Shown one piece after another: positions 44,479-53,457 of a stretch of DNA of 64,000 nucleotides. The position numbers were made by a program, and so were the translations under genes. The notes under the pieces are model-generated. The model had not been told where the DNA came from, searched no databases, and was given only the letters and a program-made list of their open reading frames with translations. Origin of the DNA: Saccharopolyspora shandongensis (GTDB lineage: Bacteria > Actinomycetota > Actinomycetes > Mycobacteriales > Pseudonocardiaceae); contig NZ_FNOK01000029.1 in the NCBI RefSeq assembly GCF_900106995.1, positions 1-64,000 on the forward strand. Reading direction: 5' to 3'. Within the stretch, counting starts at the first letter, position 1. Each line of letters starts with the position of its first letter.

Positions 44479-46131
44479 TCAGGCGATCTTCAACGCCCCG
44501 GTGTCGTGGGCGATCCGCCCGCCGACGACCGTCGCGCCCACCGTGAGCTCGCCGATGCGTTCCGGCGCCACGCGCAGCAGGTCGTCGCTGAGGACCGTGA
44601 AGTCGGCGAGCATGCCCCGGGCGAGGGTGCCCTTGACGTGCTCCTCGTGGACGGCGTGGGCCGAGCCGATCGTGTAGGCGCGCAGCGCCTCGTGGGTCGT
44701 CACCGCCTCGTCCAGGCCGATCGGCGCGCCCGAGGCGGTTCGCCGGTTCACCATGTCGTGGATGCTCAGCAGCGGGTCGGGCGCGACCACCGGCGCATCC
44801 GTGGAGCCCGGCAGCACCACGCCCGCGTCCAGGAACGAGCGCATCCGGTAGGCGAGCCGGCTTCGCTCCGGGCCGAGGGCCGCCAGCATCCCGTCGCCGA
44901 TCTCCGACAGGAACCGGCCCTGCGGCACCGGGATCAGGCCGAGCTCGGCGATCCGGGCTACCTGCTCGGCGCTCGTCACCGCCGCGTGCTCGATCCGGTG
45001 CCGCACGTCGGTGCGCGGGTGCAGCCGCTGCGCCTCCTCGTAGGAGTCGAGGACGACGTCCAGGGCGGCATCGCCGATGGCGTGCGTGGCGACCTGCCAG
45101 CCGCAGCGGTGCGCCTCGACGATGTAGCGGCGGATCTGCTCCCGTTCGTACTGCAGCAGGCCGCTGTTGCCGGGGGAGTCGTGGTAGTCGCAGCACATCG
45201 CCGCGGACCGGCCGATCAGCGAGCCGTCGGAGAGGATCTTGGTCGGCCCGATGCGCAGCCACTCGTCGCCGAACCCGGTGCGCAGGCCGAGGTCGAGGCC
45301 GTACCAGGTGTTGCCCGGCTCCAGCGCGCCGCAGTCGTGCAGCGCGGTGATGTAGGGCATGACCGTCATCCGGACGCCGAGCAGCCCCCGTTCCCGCGCG
45401 CGCATGTAGGCGTCCAGGTCGGCGGGGCCGTTGCCGATGCCGTCGACGACGCCGATGCCCGGCTCCGTCGCGCTGGTCAGCCCGATCGCGAGCGCGGCTT
45501 CCGAGGCGGCGGCGATGTTGGCGACCCACTCCTCGGACGGCTCCGGCCGGAGCACGTGCTCGACCAGCTGCATCGCGGTCTCCTGGAGCAGCCCCGCCGC
45601 GCGCCCGTCCGCGTCGCGCACGACGTGGCCGCCCGGCATGTCCGGCACGTTCGCGAGGTCGCCGAACCCGGCCCGCGCGAACGCCTCCGTGTTGGCCACG
45701 GCCATGTGGTGCGAGGTGTGCATCAGCCACACCGGGCGGCCCTGCGCGGCCCGGTCGAGCGCTTCGGCGGTCGGGTGGGCGCCGATCTTGTTCTGGTCGT
45801 AGCCCGAGCCCGTCACCCACGCGTCGGCCGGCAGCGTCGCCGCCCGCTCGGCCACCGCCTGGTAGAGCGCGTCGAGGCTCGGCGCGGCCTCGTAGGAGAC
45901 GTCCAGTTCGCGCAGCCCCTTGCCGACCAGGCTGAGGTGGTGATGCGCGTCGTTGAAGCCCGGCACGGCGTGCGCGCCGCCGAGATCGACCACCACGTCG
46001 GAGGCACAGGCCGCCGCCTCGTCGTCGAGCGCGGCGATCCGGCCGCCCAGCACGCCGATGGTGTGGGCCGCGGGGCGGTCCGGGTCGAGGGTGGTGAACC
46101 GTCCATTGTGGAAGATCGCGTCGAGGCGCAC
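44479..46131 (-). CDS. Amidohydrolase, YtcJ-like (metallo-dependent hydrolase)
   Basis: A 550-residue amidohydrolase_3 protein. The metal-binding HxH is in GFNDAHHHLSLVGK; later ligands include the His residues in VATHAIGDAALDVVL and HRIEHAAVTS, and the Asp in LPGSTDAPVV. GTG 46131 is chosen because no ATG is near and GAAGGAG lies 12 bases upstream, a rather long spacing. It is 29 bp after the MHS-type transporter gene on the same strand and probably hydrolyses the imported compound (an N-acyl or amide-containing molecule). The divergent LysR gene likely controls both. Confidence 0.87.
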   Translation of the reverse strand: MRLDAIFHNGRFTTLDPDRPAAHTIGVLGGRIAALDDEAAACASDVVVDLGGAHAVPGFNDAHHHLSLVGKGLRELDVSYEAAPSLDALYQAVAERAATLPADAWVTGSGYDQNKIGAHPTAEALDRAAQGRPVWLMHTSHHMAVANTEAFARAGFGDLANVPDMPGGHVVRDADGRAAGLLQETAMQLVEHVLRPEPSEEWVANIAAASEAALAIGLTSATEPGIGVVDGIGNGPADLDAYMRARERGLLGVRMTVMPYITALHDCGALEPGNTWYGLDLGLRTGFGDEWLRIGPTKILSDGSLIGRSAAMCCDYHDSPGNSGLLQYEREQIRRYIVEAHRCGWQVATHAIGDAALDVVLDSYEEAQRLHPRTDVRHRIEHAAVTSAEQVARIAELGLIPVPQGRFLSEIGDGMLAALGPERSRLAYRMRSFLDAGVVLPGSTDAPVVAPDPLLSIHDMVNRRTASGAPIGLDEAVTTHEALRAYTIGSAHAVHEEHVKGTLARGMLADFTVLSDDLLRVAPERIGELTVGATVVGGRIAHDTGALKIA

Positions 46132-46160
46132 GGTTTTGGTCAACTCCTTCTCTGGATGGG

Positions 46161-47489
46161 TCAGGCGATGGCTTGCGCGGGCTGTTCCTGGGCCGCTCGC
46201 CGCGCGCCGAAGCGGGCGAGACCGGCCACGCTCGCGGTCGTGATCAGCAGCAGGGTCACGTAGAACCCGGCCACCGGCCAGAAGGAACCGCCGCTGGAGG
46301 TCAGCAGGGCTTGGGCCGCGAACGGCGTCGTGCCGCCGATGAGCGTCGAGCAGAGCTGGTAGGCCAGCGAGATCCCGGTGTAGCGGATCCGGGAGGGGAA
46401 GGCTCGGGCGAGGAAGCCGGCCAGCACGGCGTAGTACCCGGAGCCGCTGACGATGGCGAGCGCGATGCCGGCGAAGACCAGCAGCGGCTGCGCGGTGTTG
46501 ATCAGCAGGAACATCGGGACGGCAACGACGGCGTTGACCAGCAGCGAGCACACCATGAACCGGGCCTCGCCGACGCGCTCGGAGATCAGCGCGGCGATCG
46601 GTTGCCACGCGAACTGCACCACCGAGATCGCGAGCAGGACGTACAGCATCGTCTGCCGGTTCATGTGCAGCTCGTTGGTGGTCCAGGAGAGCACGAACGT
46701 GTTGGTGAAGTAGGCGGTCGAGATGCCCATGATCGAGGCGCCGATGCCGAGCAGCACGGTCCGCCAGGCGGTGCGCAGCACCTCGGCGACCGGCAGCCGC
46801 ACCACGTCGCCGCTGGACTTGACCCGTTCGAACTCGCCGGACTCCTCGACCTTCATGCGGATCAGCAGGCCGACCACGACGAGGACCCCGGACAGCAGGA
46901 ACGGCACGCGCCAGCCCCACGCGAGGAAGGCGGCGTCGTCCAGGGTGCCCGCGGCCAGGAAGACCAGCGTGGCCAGGATCGCCCCGGCCGGGGAGCCCTG
47001 CTGCACCAGCATCGCGAAGAAGGAGGCCCGGCCCTTCGGCGCGCTCTCGGAGGCCATCAGGACCGCGCCGCCCCACTCGCCGCCGACGGCGATGCCCTGG
47101 ACGGCGCGCAGCAGCGCCAGCAGGAACGGGGCGGCGACGCCGATCTGCGCGTGGGTGGGCAGCACGCCGATCATGAAGGTGGCGACGCCCATCAGCAGCA
47201 GCGTGGTGACCAGCGTGCCCTTGCGGCCCATGCGGTCGCCGAAGTGGCCGAAGATGATGCCGCCCAGCGGCCGGGCGAGGAAGCCGACCCAGAAGGTGGC
47301 GAAGGAGGCGAGCACGCCCGCGGCGGGCGAGACCTCGGGGAAGAACAGCTTCCCGAAGACCAGCGCGGACGCCGTTCCGTAGATGTAGAAGTCGTACCAC
47401 TCGATGGTGGTGCCGACGAACGAGGCGAGACCGGCGCGGCGGGCTTGGCCAGAGGCGCGGGCAACCCCGGCGGGGCGTGGGACGTTCAT
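46161..47489 (-). CDS. MFS transporter, metabolite:H+ symporter (MHS) type
   Basis: A 442-residue major facilitator with FVGTTIEWYDFYIYGTASAL, GHFGDRMGRKGTLVTTLLLM and about twelve hydrophobic segments, as in MHS symporters. ATG 47489 follows GGAGA. It is upstream of the amidohydrolase gene and cotranscribed with it, and the LysR gene is divergent, so an import-and-hydrolysis pair is the natural reading. Confidence 0.88.
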   Translation of the reverse strand: MNVPRPAGVARASGQARRAGLASFVGTTIEWYDFYIYGTASALVFGKLFFPEVSPAAGVLASFATFWVGFLARPLGGIIFGHFGDRMGRKGTLVTTLLLMGVATFMIGVLPTHAQIGVAAPFLLALLRAVQGIAVGGEWGGAVLMASESAPKGRASFFAMLVQQGSPAGAILATLVFLAAGTLDDAAFLAWGWRVPFLLSGVLVVVGLLIRMKVEESGEFERVKSSGDVVRLPVAEVLRTAWRTVLLGIGASIMGISTAYFTNTFVLSWTTNELHMNRQTMLYVLLAISVVQFAWQPIAALISERVGEARFMVCSLLVNAVVAVPMFLLINTAQPLLVFAGIALAIVSGSGYYAVLAGFLARAFPSRIRYTGISLAYQLCSTLIGGTTPFAAQALLTSSGGSFWPVAGFYVTLLLITTASVAGLARFGARRAAQEQPAQAIA

Positions 47490-47598
47490 GGGGTCTCCGG
47501 CGGTAGCGGAGCCTTCGGTGCGGGTTCTCACCGGAGGAGCCGGGTGGGTGTTGGACAGCCCATAGTTTGAGTTCGGCCACCGATGTCGTCTAATACTT

Positions 47599-47630
47599 GA
47601 TTGCTAGCAATCTGATGCCTCAGAGGCATC
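47599..47630. promoter_or_regulatory. Probable LysR operator and adjacent dyad
   Basis: GATTGCTAGCAATC (47599-47612) is a perfect palindrome containing a T-N11-A type LysR box; GATGCCT and AGGCATC (47614-47630) form a second dyad with a 3-bp centre, just before the LysR start. The position suits control of both divergent units. Confidence 0.55.
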
Positions 47631-47647
47631 GCCGAAGGGAGGGCGAC

Positions 47648-48547
47648 GTGGAGCTGCGGGTGCTGCGCTACTTCCTCGCCGTCGCGGAGTCCGAGTCGGT
47701 CACGGCCGCGGCCCGCATGGTGCACGTCGCGCAGCCGTCCCTGTCCCGCCAGCTGAGCGCCTTGGAGCGAGACCTGGGGGTATCGCTGTTCACGCGCCGC
47801 CCCGGGTCGCTGACGCTCAACGCCGCCGGCCGCCGCTTCCGCCCGGTCGCCCAGGACTTGGTGCGCCGTGCGGAGCAGGCCGCCGAGACGATGGCCGCCA
47901 TGGGCGAGGGGGAGGAGGCGGCGCTCACCGTGGTCGCCGCGCCCGCCACGGTCGCGTCCCTGCTGGCCCCGTTCATGGCCGGCGGCGGCGCGGCGGGGCC
48001 CACGCTCCGCGATGCCATCCAGGAGGAGCCGAGCCGGGTCTTCGACACCCTGATGCGCAGCGACGCCGACCTCGGCATCTCGACGTTCCCGGCCCCGGCC
48101 TCGCTGGAGTCGGCGTTCCTGGGGCGCACCCCGGTGCTGGCCCAGGTCCCCGCCGATCACCCCCTGGGCGGGCGCACCACGATCGACCTCGCCGAGCTGG
48201 TCGCCGAGCCGCTGATCGTGATGACCCGGTCGAACGTGGCCCGGCTGGTCGTCGACGAGGCCATCAGCCGGGAGGGCCTGACGCCGGCCGGCGTCGTCGA
48301 GACCGGCTCCTCGGCCTTCGCCCAGGCCCTCGCCGCGGCTGGCCGGGGGATCTGCCTGGTCACCGACGAGGCCCGGTTCGGCCTGCGGGACCTGATCGTG
48401 CGTACCGGCGAAGGCCCGCTGACGGTGCCGCTCCACGCGGGCTGGGACGCCGCGCACTACGCGCTGCCTTCCATCCACGCCCTGGTCGACGGCTTGCGCG
48501 TCTACTGCGTGGAGCGCACGCGGCGGTTCCCGGGACTGCAGCCCTGA
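47648..48547 (+). CDS. LysR-family transcriptional regulator
   Basis: A 299-residue regulator with N-terminal helix-turn-helix VLRYFLAVAESESVTAAARM and HVAQPSLSRQLSALERDLGV, linker helix, and a two-lobed effector domain. GTG 47648 follows GGGAGGG, so the longer reading from 47597, which would include the operator-like palindrome, is rejected. It is divergent from the MHS transporter/amidohydrolase pair and likely activates it when the substrate is present. Convergent with an MFS gene whose stop lies 25 bp away. Confidence 0.88.
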   Translation: MELRVLRYFLAVAESESVTAAARMVHVAQPSLSRQLSALERDLGVSLFTRRPGSLTLNAAGRRFRPVAQDLVRRAEQAAETMAAMGEGEEAALTVVAAPATVASLLAPFMAGGGAAGPTLRDAIQEEPSRVFDTLMRSDADLGISTFPAPASLESAFLGRTPVLAQVPADHPLGGRTTIDLAELVAEPLIVMTRSNVARLVVDEAISREGLTPAGVVETGSSAFAQALAAAGRGICLVTDEARFGLRDLIVRTGEGPLTVPLHAGWDAAHYALPSIHALVDGLRVYCVERTRRFPGLQP

Positions 48548-48571
48548 ACCATCAGAGTCCCTTGTGGACGT

Positions 48572-49765
48572 TCATCGCGGGGCCGTCGGGAATCGGGATC
48601 CGCCCACCACGAACAGGGCGAGGACGGCGAGCGCCGCGCCGAACCACAGCACGCTCGCGGTGCCGATGCCGTCGACGGCCAGGCCGCCGACGAGCGAGCC
48701 GAGCGCGATGGACAGGTTGAACGTGGAGACGTACAGCGAGGATGCGGCCTCGGTGGTCTCCGGCGCGGCCTTGAGGATCCAGGTCTGGAAGGTGACCGGC
48801 AGCGCGCCGTAGCCCGCGCCCCACAGCACCAGGACGCCGGCCGCGGTGACGGCGGTGTTGTCGACGACGGCGAGGACGACCATGGCCAGGGCGAGGATCG
48901 CGGCGATGCCCGCGGCGGTCTGCCGCATCCGCCTGGCGATGAGCGCGCCGGCGACGAAGTTGCCGCAAAGCCCGGCGAGGCCGAACGCCAGCAGCAGCAC
49001 GCCGATCAGCGCGCCGTCGACGCCGTCGGCCTGGAGGATCGGACGGACGAACGTGTAGGCCAGGAAGTGGCCGGTGACGCCGAGGAACGTGATGGCGATG
49101 CCGGCCCGCACGCCCGCGTTGCCGAAGAAGACCCGCGGCAGGTCGGCGAATCCGATGGTCTGCCGGGCCGGCACCTTCGGCATCAACAGGGCGATGCAGA
49201 CCAGCGAAACGAGCCCGAGGACGCCCACGGCCGCGAACGCGTTGCGCCAGCCGGTGAGGTCGCCGAGGAACGTGCCGATGGGAACGCCGAACACGGACGC
49301 GGTTTCGACGCCGCCGAAGATGACCGCGGTCGCCCGGGCCACGTGGCGCTCCGGCACCAGTCGCAGCGCGATTCCGCCGGAGATGGACCAGAATCCGCCG
49401 ACGCTGATGCCGATCAGGAAGCGGGCGATCAGCACGGTGGTGAAGCCGGTCGCGAAGGCGGAGGCGAGGTTGGCGGCACCGACCAGGCCGATCAGTGTAG
49501 CCAGCACGACGCGGCGGTCGAGCCGGCCGGTCGCGACCGTGACCAGCGGTGCCGAGGCGGTGGCGACGAGGCCGGGAACGGTCAGCATCAGGCCCGCGGT
49601 GCCTTCCGACACGTCCAGCTCGGAGCCGACCGGCGTGAGCAGTCCCACCGGCAGCAGTTCGGAGGTCATCAGGGAGAAGATGCCCAGTGCCACGGCCAGC
49701 ACGGCGAGCCAACCCCTGGCGGTCGACCGGCCGGTCTGGGGCACCGAATCCTCGCAGGTCGTCAC
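48572..49765 (-). CDS. MFS transporter, DHA1 (AraJ/YdhP-like) type
   Basis: A 397-residue twelve-segment major facilitator. The first helix LAVALGIFSLMTSELLPVGL, the loop ATGRLDRRVVLATLIGL and GGFWSISGGIALRLVP are typical of sugar-efflux/arabinose-polymer and chloramphenicol-type exporters. The divergent or upstream side has a 366-bp gap (49766-50131) in which no gene or convincing site was found. It is probably a drug or metabolite exporter. The substrate is unknown. Confidence 0.82.
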   Translation of the reverse strand: MTTCEDSVPQTGRSTARGWLAVLAVALGIFSLMTSELLPVGLLTPVGSELDVSEGTAGLMLTVPGLVATASAPLVTVATGRLDRRVVLATLIGLVGAANLASAFATGFTTVLIARFLIGISVGGFWSISGGIALRLVPERHVARATAVIFGGVETASVFGVPIGTFLGDLTGWRNAFAAVGVLGLVSLVCIALLMPKVPARQTIGFADLPRVFFGNAGVRAGIAITFLGVTGHFLAYTFVRPILQADGVDGALIGVLLLAFGLAGLCGNFVAGALIARRMRQTAAGIAAILALAMVVLAVVDNTAVTAAGVLVLWGAGYGALPVTFQTWILKAAPETTEAASSLYVSTFNLSIALGSLVGGLAVDGIGTASVLWFGAALAVLALFVVGGSRFPTAPR

Positions 49766-50131
49766 GACTCTGAAAACCTTTCTCGGGGAGAGCGATCCGC
49801 GGCGCGCCGCCGGCGGTCAGGCGGTGACGAGGACGGCGGAGGAGTCCATGCGCTGTGGCACCGGGAAAGCTGTCACGCCACGACCCTAAGCGCTGGAACG
49901 ACCGCGGATCTGGTGCATTCCCGTGCGGGGAACACGGGCCAATTCGCCGCCGGACAGCCCGGCTGGAACTCGCGCACGCTCGGAACCCCGGTTTCGGCCG
50001 GTGCCGCACCCGGTCGGGCCTGGCGCCAGCAGGTGCCGCCGACGTCCGCGACCGCTGGGTCGTTGCCGATGCAAGGGAATTCGGCTCCGGATCTTGTGGT
50101 GCGGCCGTTCGGCGGGGCAGACTCCTGCGTC
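49766..50131. other. 366-bp gap between divergent genes
   Basis: No gene is supported. It must hold the promoters of the MFS exporter (-) and the M14 peptidase (+), but no clear consensus pair, operator or repeat was identified. Confidence 0.4.
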
Positions 50132-51145
50132 ATGGTGAAGTCGACGCGCATAGCGCTGCTTTCCGTTGTCGTAGCGGTCCTTTCGATCCTGGGGTTCGTC
50201 GCGCCTTCGCAGGCCGCGCCGCCCGGCCGGGTCGACCCGCGGCCTAGCACGGAGAAGCTCGCCCGGGAGCTGCAGGAGCTCCAGTGGCGCAGCCGTGGTG
50301 CGATCCAGGTGAACGCGATCGGCGAGTCCAACCAGGGCAGGCCGGTGTGGAGCGCGCGGGTCGGCGACGGGCCGTTGCGCATCCTCTACGTCACCCAGCA
50401 GCACGGTGACGAGCCGCTCGGCACGCCCGCCGCGCTGGAGTTCCTGCGCGACGTCGGCGTCGGCCAGAGCAACTACCAGCGCTGGTTGCGGTCGCAGGTG
50501 ACCGTCGACATCGTGGTGCGGGCGAATCCCGATGGTCACGAGCAGAACTGGCGCTACAACTACGCGCCCGACGCCACCCCCGAGTACGGCGAGGCGGGCA
50601 AGGGCTACGACATCAACCGCTACCACGACCCGGCGGTTGCGCCCGAGGACAACCCGGCCACCGAGGCGGGCCTGATCCAGCGGCACTACGCGCAGTTCCA
50701 GCCGCAGATCGTGGTCGACTACCACATGCAGGGCCGCTACGTCGACGGCTCGGGGCGCGAGATCACCGCGTCGCTGCTGTGGCCGACGAACCAGGGCGTT
50801 GCGGCGGACGACATCGCGCTGGCCAAGCAGATCTCGGTGGTGGCGCAGCGGTCGATGACCGAGGGCGGCGCGAACGTGTCGCAGTACCCGGGCGGCGACT
50901 ACCAGGGCATCGCCCGCAACGCCTACGGGCTGCGCGGCAGCGGTAGCGTGCTCATCGAGCTGAGCGACATGGGCGCGGAGCACGAGCAGGCGCAGATCGA
51001 ATCGGCGCTGCGGTCGATGCTGGCCATCGCGCACAGCGCGGCCGATGGCTCGCTGACGAAGGTCGATCCGGCCGGGGCCGACGCGATCCCGCCGCGCGGG
51101 ACGCCGCTGCCGCAGGCCGCGGCGAGCAGCGTGCACTCCGACTGA
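50132..51145 (+). CDS. Secreted M14-family zinc carboxypeptidase
   Basis: A 337-residue protein with a Sec signal peptide (cleavage near SQA-AP, residue 29). Zinc ligands are His91 and Glu94 in TQQHGDEPLG and His198 in DYHMQGRY; the catalytic Glu276 is in VLIELSDMG, and ANPDGHEQNW supplies the usual substrate-site Asn/Arg region. ATG 50132 immediately precedes the signal. It is transcribed alone and ends at a strong stem-loop. M14 enzymes remove C-terminal amino acids or process peptidoglycan peptides. Nothing links it to a specific partner. Confidence 0.9.
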   Translation: MVKSTRIALLSVVVAVLSILGFVAPSQAAPPGRVDPRPSTEKLARELQELQWRSRGAIQVNAIGESNQGRPVWSARVGDGPLRILYVTQQHGDEPLGTPAALEFLRDVGVGQSNYQRWLRSQVTVDIVVRANPDGHEQNWRYNYAPDATPEYGEAGKGYDINRYHDPAVAPEDNPATEAGLIQRHYAQFQPQIVVDYHMQGRYVDGSGREITASLLWPTNQGVAADDIALAKQISVVAQRSMTEGGANVSQYPGGDYQGIARNAYGLRGSGSVLIELSDMGAEHEQAQIESALRSMLAIAHSAADGSLTKVDPAGADAIPPRGTPLPQAAASSVHSD

Positions 51146-51153
51146 GTCGGCAA

Positions 51154-51196
51154 CGGAGCACACGGCCTGCGGTTGCGCAGGCCGTGTGCTTCTCCG
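51154..51196. terminator. Stem-loop after the carboxypeptidase gene
   Basis: GCACACGGCCTGC (51158-51170) pairs with GCAGGCCGTGTGC (51177-51189); outer CGGAG/CTCCG pairs extend it. Confidence 0.82.
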
Positions 51197-51214
51197 TTTC
51201 CGGGCTCAGGTGCG

Positions 51215-51400
51215 CTAGCGATTCGCCGGCACGCCGAAGGATTCCAGCACTGTGTCCACATAGGATTCGGCGTACTCGGGTGCGGCGTCAGCGCTGTTCA
51301 GCGCGACCGTGCCGAGGTAGACCGCGTACGCGGCGGCGGCGAGATGCCGGGCCTGGTCGGCGGGCGGGCCAGGTTCGGCAAGTGCGGGTTTTGCGGGGCA
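51215..51400 (-). pseudogene. C-terminal remnant of a TetR-family regulator
   Basis: On the minus strand a frame ending at TAG 51215-51217 reads ARHLAAAAYAVYLGTVALNS then YAESYVDTVLESFGVPANR, which looks like the last helices of a TetR/AcrR protein. No start or DNA-binding domain precedes it, since the MFS stop lies at 51407. It is about 60 residues and probably the leftover of a regulator of the neighbouring exporter. Confidence 0.5.
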
Positions 51401-51406
51401 GGTGCG

Positions 51407-52801
51407 TTAGGCATAGCGCCGGAATCCGGTTACCGCGGTGATAGCTCCGAGACCGGCGAGGATACCGATAGCGGCGAATGCGGTGTGGAAGCCGCCGAGG
51501 CCGGTTCCGGCCACGAGGACAGTTGACACGGCCGCGACGCCTGCCGCGCCGCCGATCTCACGCATCGTCTCGATCAAGCCCGAAGCGAGTCCTGATTCCG
51601 ATTCCGTGACGCCGGACAGCGCGCCGATCTGCAGCGAGGGCGCGCAGAGCCCGAAGCCGAGTCCAGCGAGCAAGAACGCCGGAAGCAGGTCGGAGACGTA
51701 GTCGACGTCGGCGGGGACCCGCGTAAGCCACACCATTCCGACGGTCACGAGCATCAGGCCGATCACCAGCAGGCGCCGGACGCTCACGGCGGCTGCGAGG
51801 CGGCCCGCGGCGGACGATGCCACGAAGACGGTCGTTGTCGTGGCAAGCCACGCCAGACCAGTATGCGTCGGCGAGTAGCCGAGTTCCTGTTGCATCAGCA
51901 GCGATCCGAGGAAGATGAACGAGAAGAACGCACCGAACACGAGCAAAGCGGTGAGGTTCGCCGCGACGAGCGTGCGATTCCTCAGTGCCCTGGCCGGCAC
52001 GAGCGGGGCTGGTGAACGCTTCTCGAGCCAGACGAACGCGGCTGTCAGCCCGCCCGCCGCGATGAACCACGCCAGTGTGATGGCGGAGGTCCATCCGTGG
52101 GTGGAGGCATGGTGGAGTGCGTAGACGAATGTCAGCAATCCGCCGGTCACCGTGCTCGCCGCTGCGACGTCGAGCCGCCCGGAACGGCCACGGGGCTCAT
52201 CGGCCGCAAGGCAGATGGTGGCGAGTGCGATGAGCACGAGTCCTGCGGGAACGTTGATGAAGAACGCCCACCGCCAGCCCGGACCAGCGGCAATGAGACC
52301 ACTCGCGACAACGCCGACCGTTCCGCCTACGCTGGCGACGGCTCCGAGGATGCCGAAAGCCCGATTGCGTTCCCGCCCTTCGCGGAAGGTGACGGCCAGC
52401 AGCGACAAGGCTGCCGGTGCGATGAGTGCGCCGCCCAACCCTTGGAGCCCACGGGCTGCGATCAGCATGCCGACGTGCTGCGCCACGCCCGCCAACAGCG
52501 ATGCGGCGGTGAACAAGCCAAGGCCGGCGAGCATGATGCGGCGTCGTCCCAGCAGGTCGGTTATCCGACCACCGACGAGGAGGAATCCGCCGAGCAGGAG
52601 GCCGTAGGCGACGACAATCCACTGCAGACTGGCTTGGCTGACGTCGAGGTCTCGCTGGATCGAGGGCAGGGCCACGTTCACGATGGCGATGTCAACGCCC
52701 ACCATCGCCTGGGCGGCGCCCGCCAGTACCAGCACGAGGCCTTGGCGAGGGCGTGCCTTCTTCTCGCGAGTGGTTTCCACGGTGCTTTCCATGGCAGACA
52801 T
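51407..52801 (-). CDS. MFS exporter, DHA2 (EmrB/QacA) type
   Basis: A 464-residue protein with about fourteen hydrophobic segments. Motifs VGVDIAIVNVALPSIQRDLD, GGRITDLLGRRRIMLAGLGL and GAVASVGGTVGVVASGLIAA are characteristic of DHA2 drug:H+ antiporters. ATG 52801 is used; ATG 52792 would remove three residues. The SRPBCC gene lies 29 bp upstream on the same strand, so they may be cotranscribed. A truncated TetR fragment lies just downstream. Confidence 0.87.
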   Translation of the reverse strand: MSAMESTVETTREKKARPRQGLVLVLAGAAQAMVGVDIAIVNVALPSIQRDLDVSQASLQWIVVAYGLLLGGFLLVGGRITDLLGRRRIMLAGLGLFTAASLLAGVAQHVGMLIAARGLQGLGGALIAPAALSLLAVTFREGRERNRAFGILGAVASVGGTVGVVASGLIAAGPGWRWAFFINVPAGLVLIALATICLAADEPRGRSGRLDVAAASTVTGGLLTFVYALHHASTHGWTSAITLAWFIAAGGLTAAFVWLEKRSPAPLVPARALRNRTLVAANLTALLVFGAFFSFIFLGSLLMQQELGYSPTHTGLAWLATTTTVFVASSAAGRLAAAVSVRRLLVIGLMLVTVGMVWLTRVPADVDYVSDLLPAFLLAGLGFGLCAPSLQIGALSGVTESESGLASGLIETMREIGGAAGVAAVSTVLVAGTGLGGFHTAFAAIGILAGLGAITAVTGFRRYA

Positions 52802-52830
52802 AGGTTCGGTGTCCTTCAACTCGCGGCGGT

Positions 52831-53343
52831 TCACCGGCGGTAGCTCGCCATGGGCTGGCCGGCACCGGTGGTGATCAGCTGCGACAGGCTCTTGGTGATG
52901 AAGAAGGTCCAGGCGCGCGAGCACGCTTCGAAGCAGGCGGATTCCGCCGCGGTGAGGCCTTCGTGCGTGAAATGCAGCGTCGTGCCCTGCGCGTCGGTGG
53001 TGATGTCGAAGATGACGTTGGTGTCGGTCCACTCGTCGCGGTCGTCGCTGAAGGTGCGGTCGGAGGGCAGCGAACGCACGCAGTCCACGACGTGCCAGAC
53101 CACCCGTCGGCCGGGCACGACCTCGGTGATCTGGAACCGGGCGAAACGGATGCCCCCCTTGGCTCGGGCGGTCTCACCGGCGTATTCGGTGTCGTCGGTG
53201 AAGACGAACTCGTCGTGCAGGGCGGCAGAGTGGCCGATGAGGTTCTCGCTCCACCAGCCGCGGGCGTTGGTAATGGCCTCGAAGACCTGCTCCGGCGTCC
53301 GGTCGACGGTCATGGTGGCGGTCAGGTACTCGGTGTCCGACAT
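52831..53343 (-). CDS. SRPBCC (AHSA1-like) domain protein
   Basis: A 170-residue START/SRPBCC-fold protein: TVDRTPEQVFEAITNARGWW opens the fold and FFITKSLSQLITTGAGQPM closes it with the long C-terminal helix. It lies upstream of the DHA2 exporter on the same strand. The AHSA1-like group binds hydrophobic ligands, and in actinobacteria is often linked to resistance or stress. Its function here is unknown; it begins about 110 bp from the ECF sigma gene, which is in the same direction. Confidence 0.8.
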   Translation of the reverse strand: MSDTEYLTATMTVDRTPEQVFEAITNARGWWSENLIGHSAALHDEFVFTDDTEYAGETARAKGGIRFARFQITEVVPGRRVVWHVVDCVRSLPSDRTFSDDRDEWTDTNVIFDITTDAQGTTLHFTHEGLTAAESACFEACSRAWTFFITKSLSQLITTGAGQPMASYRR

Positions 53344-53457
53344 CGTCCTTGCCTCTCTCTCGGGTGGTTTCGCCCCACCGACGAAGGAGGCCGCCCGGGA
53401 TCGACATCGACCGGGAAGAAACTTCGAAAAATTCGGCCGCGATGACCTTTGTGCTGG

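Noticed and set aside
50132-51145. M14 carboxypeptidase as the leader peptidase of the ATP-grasp cassette
   Set aside because: It is 36 kb away, secreted and transcribed alone; nothing links it to the cassette.
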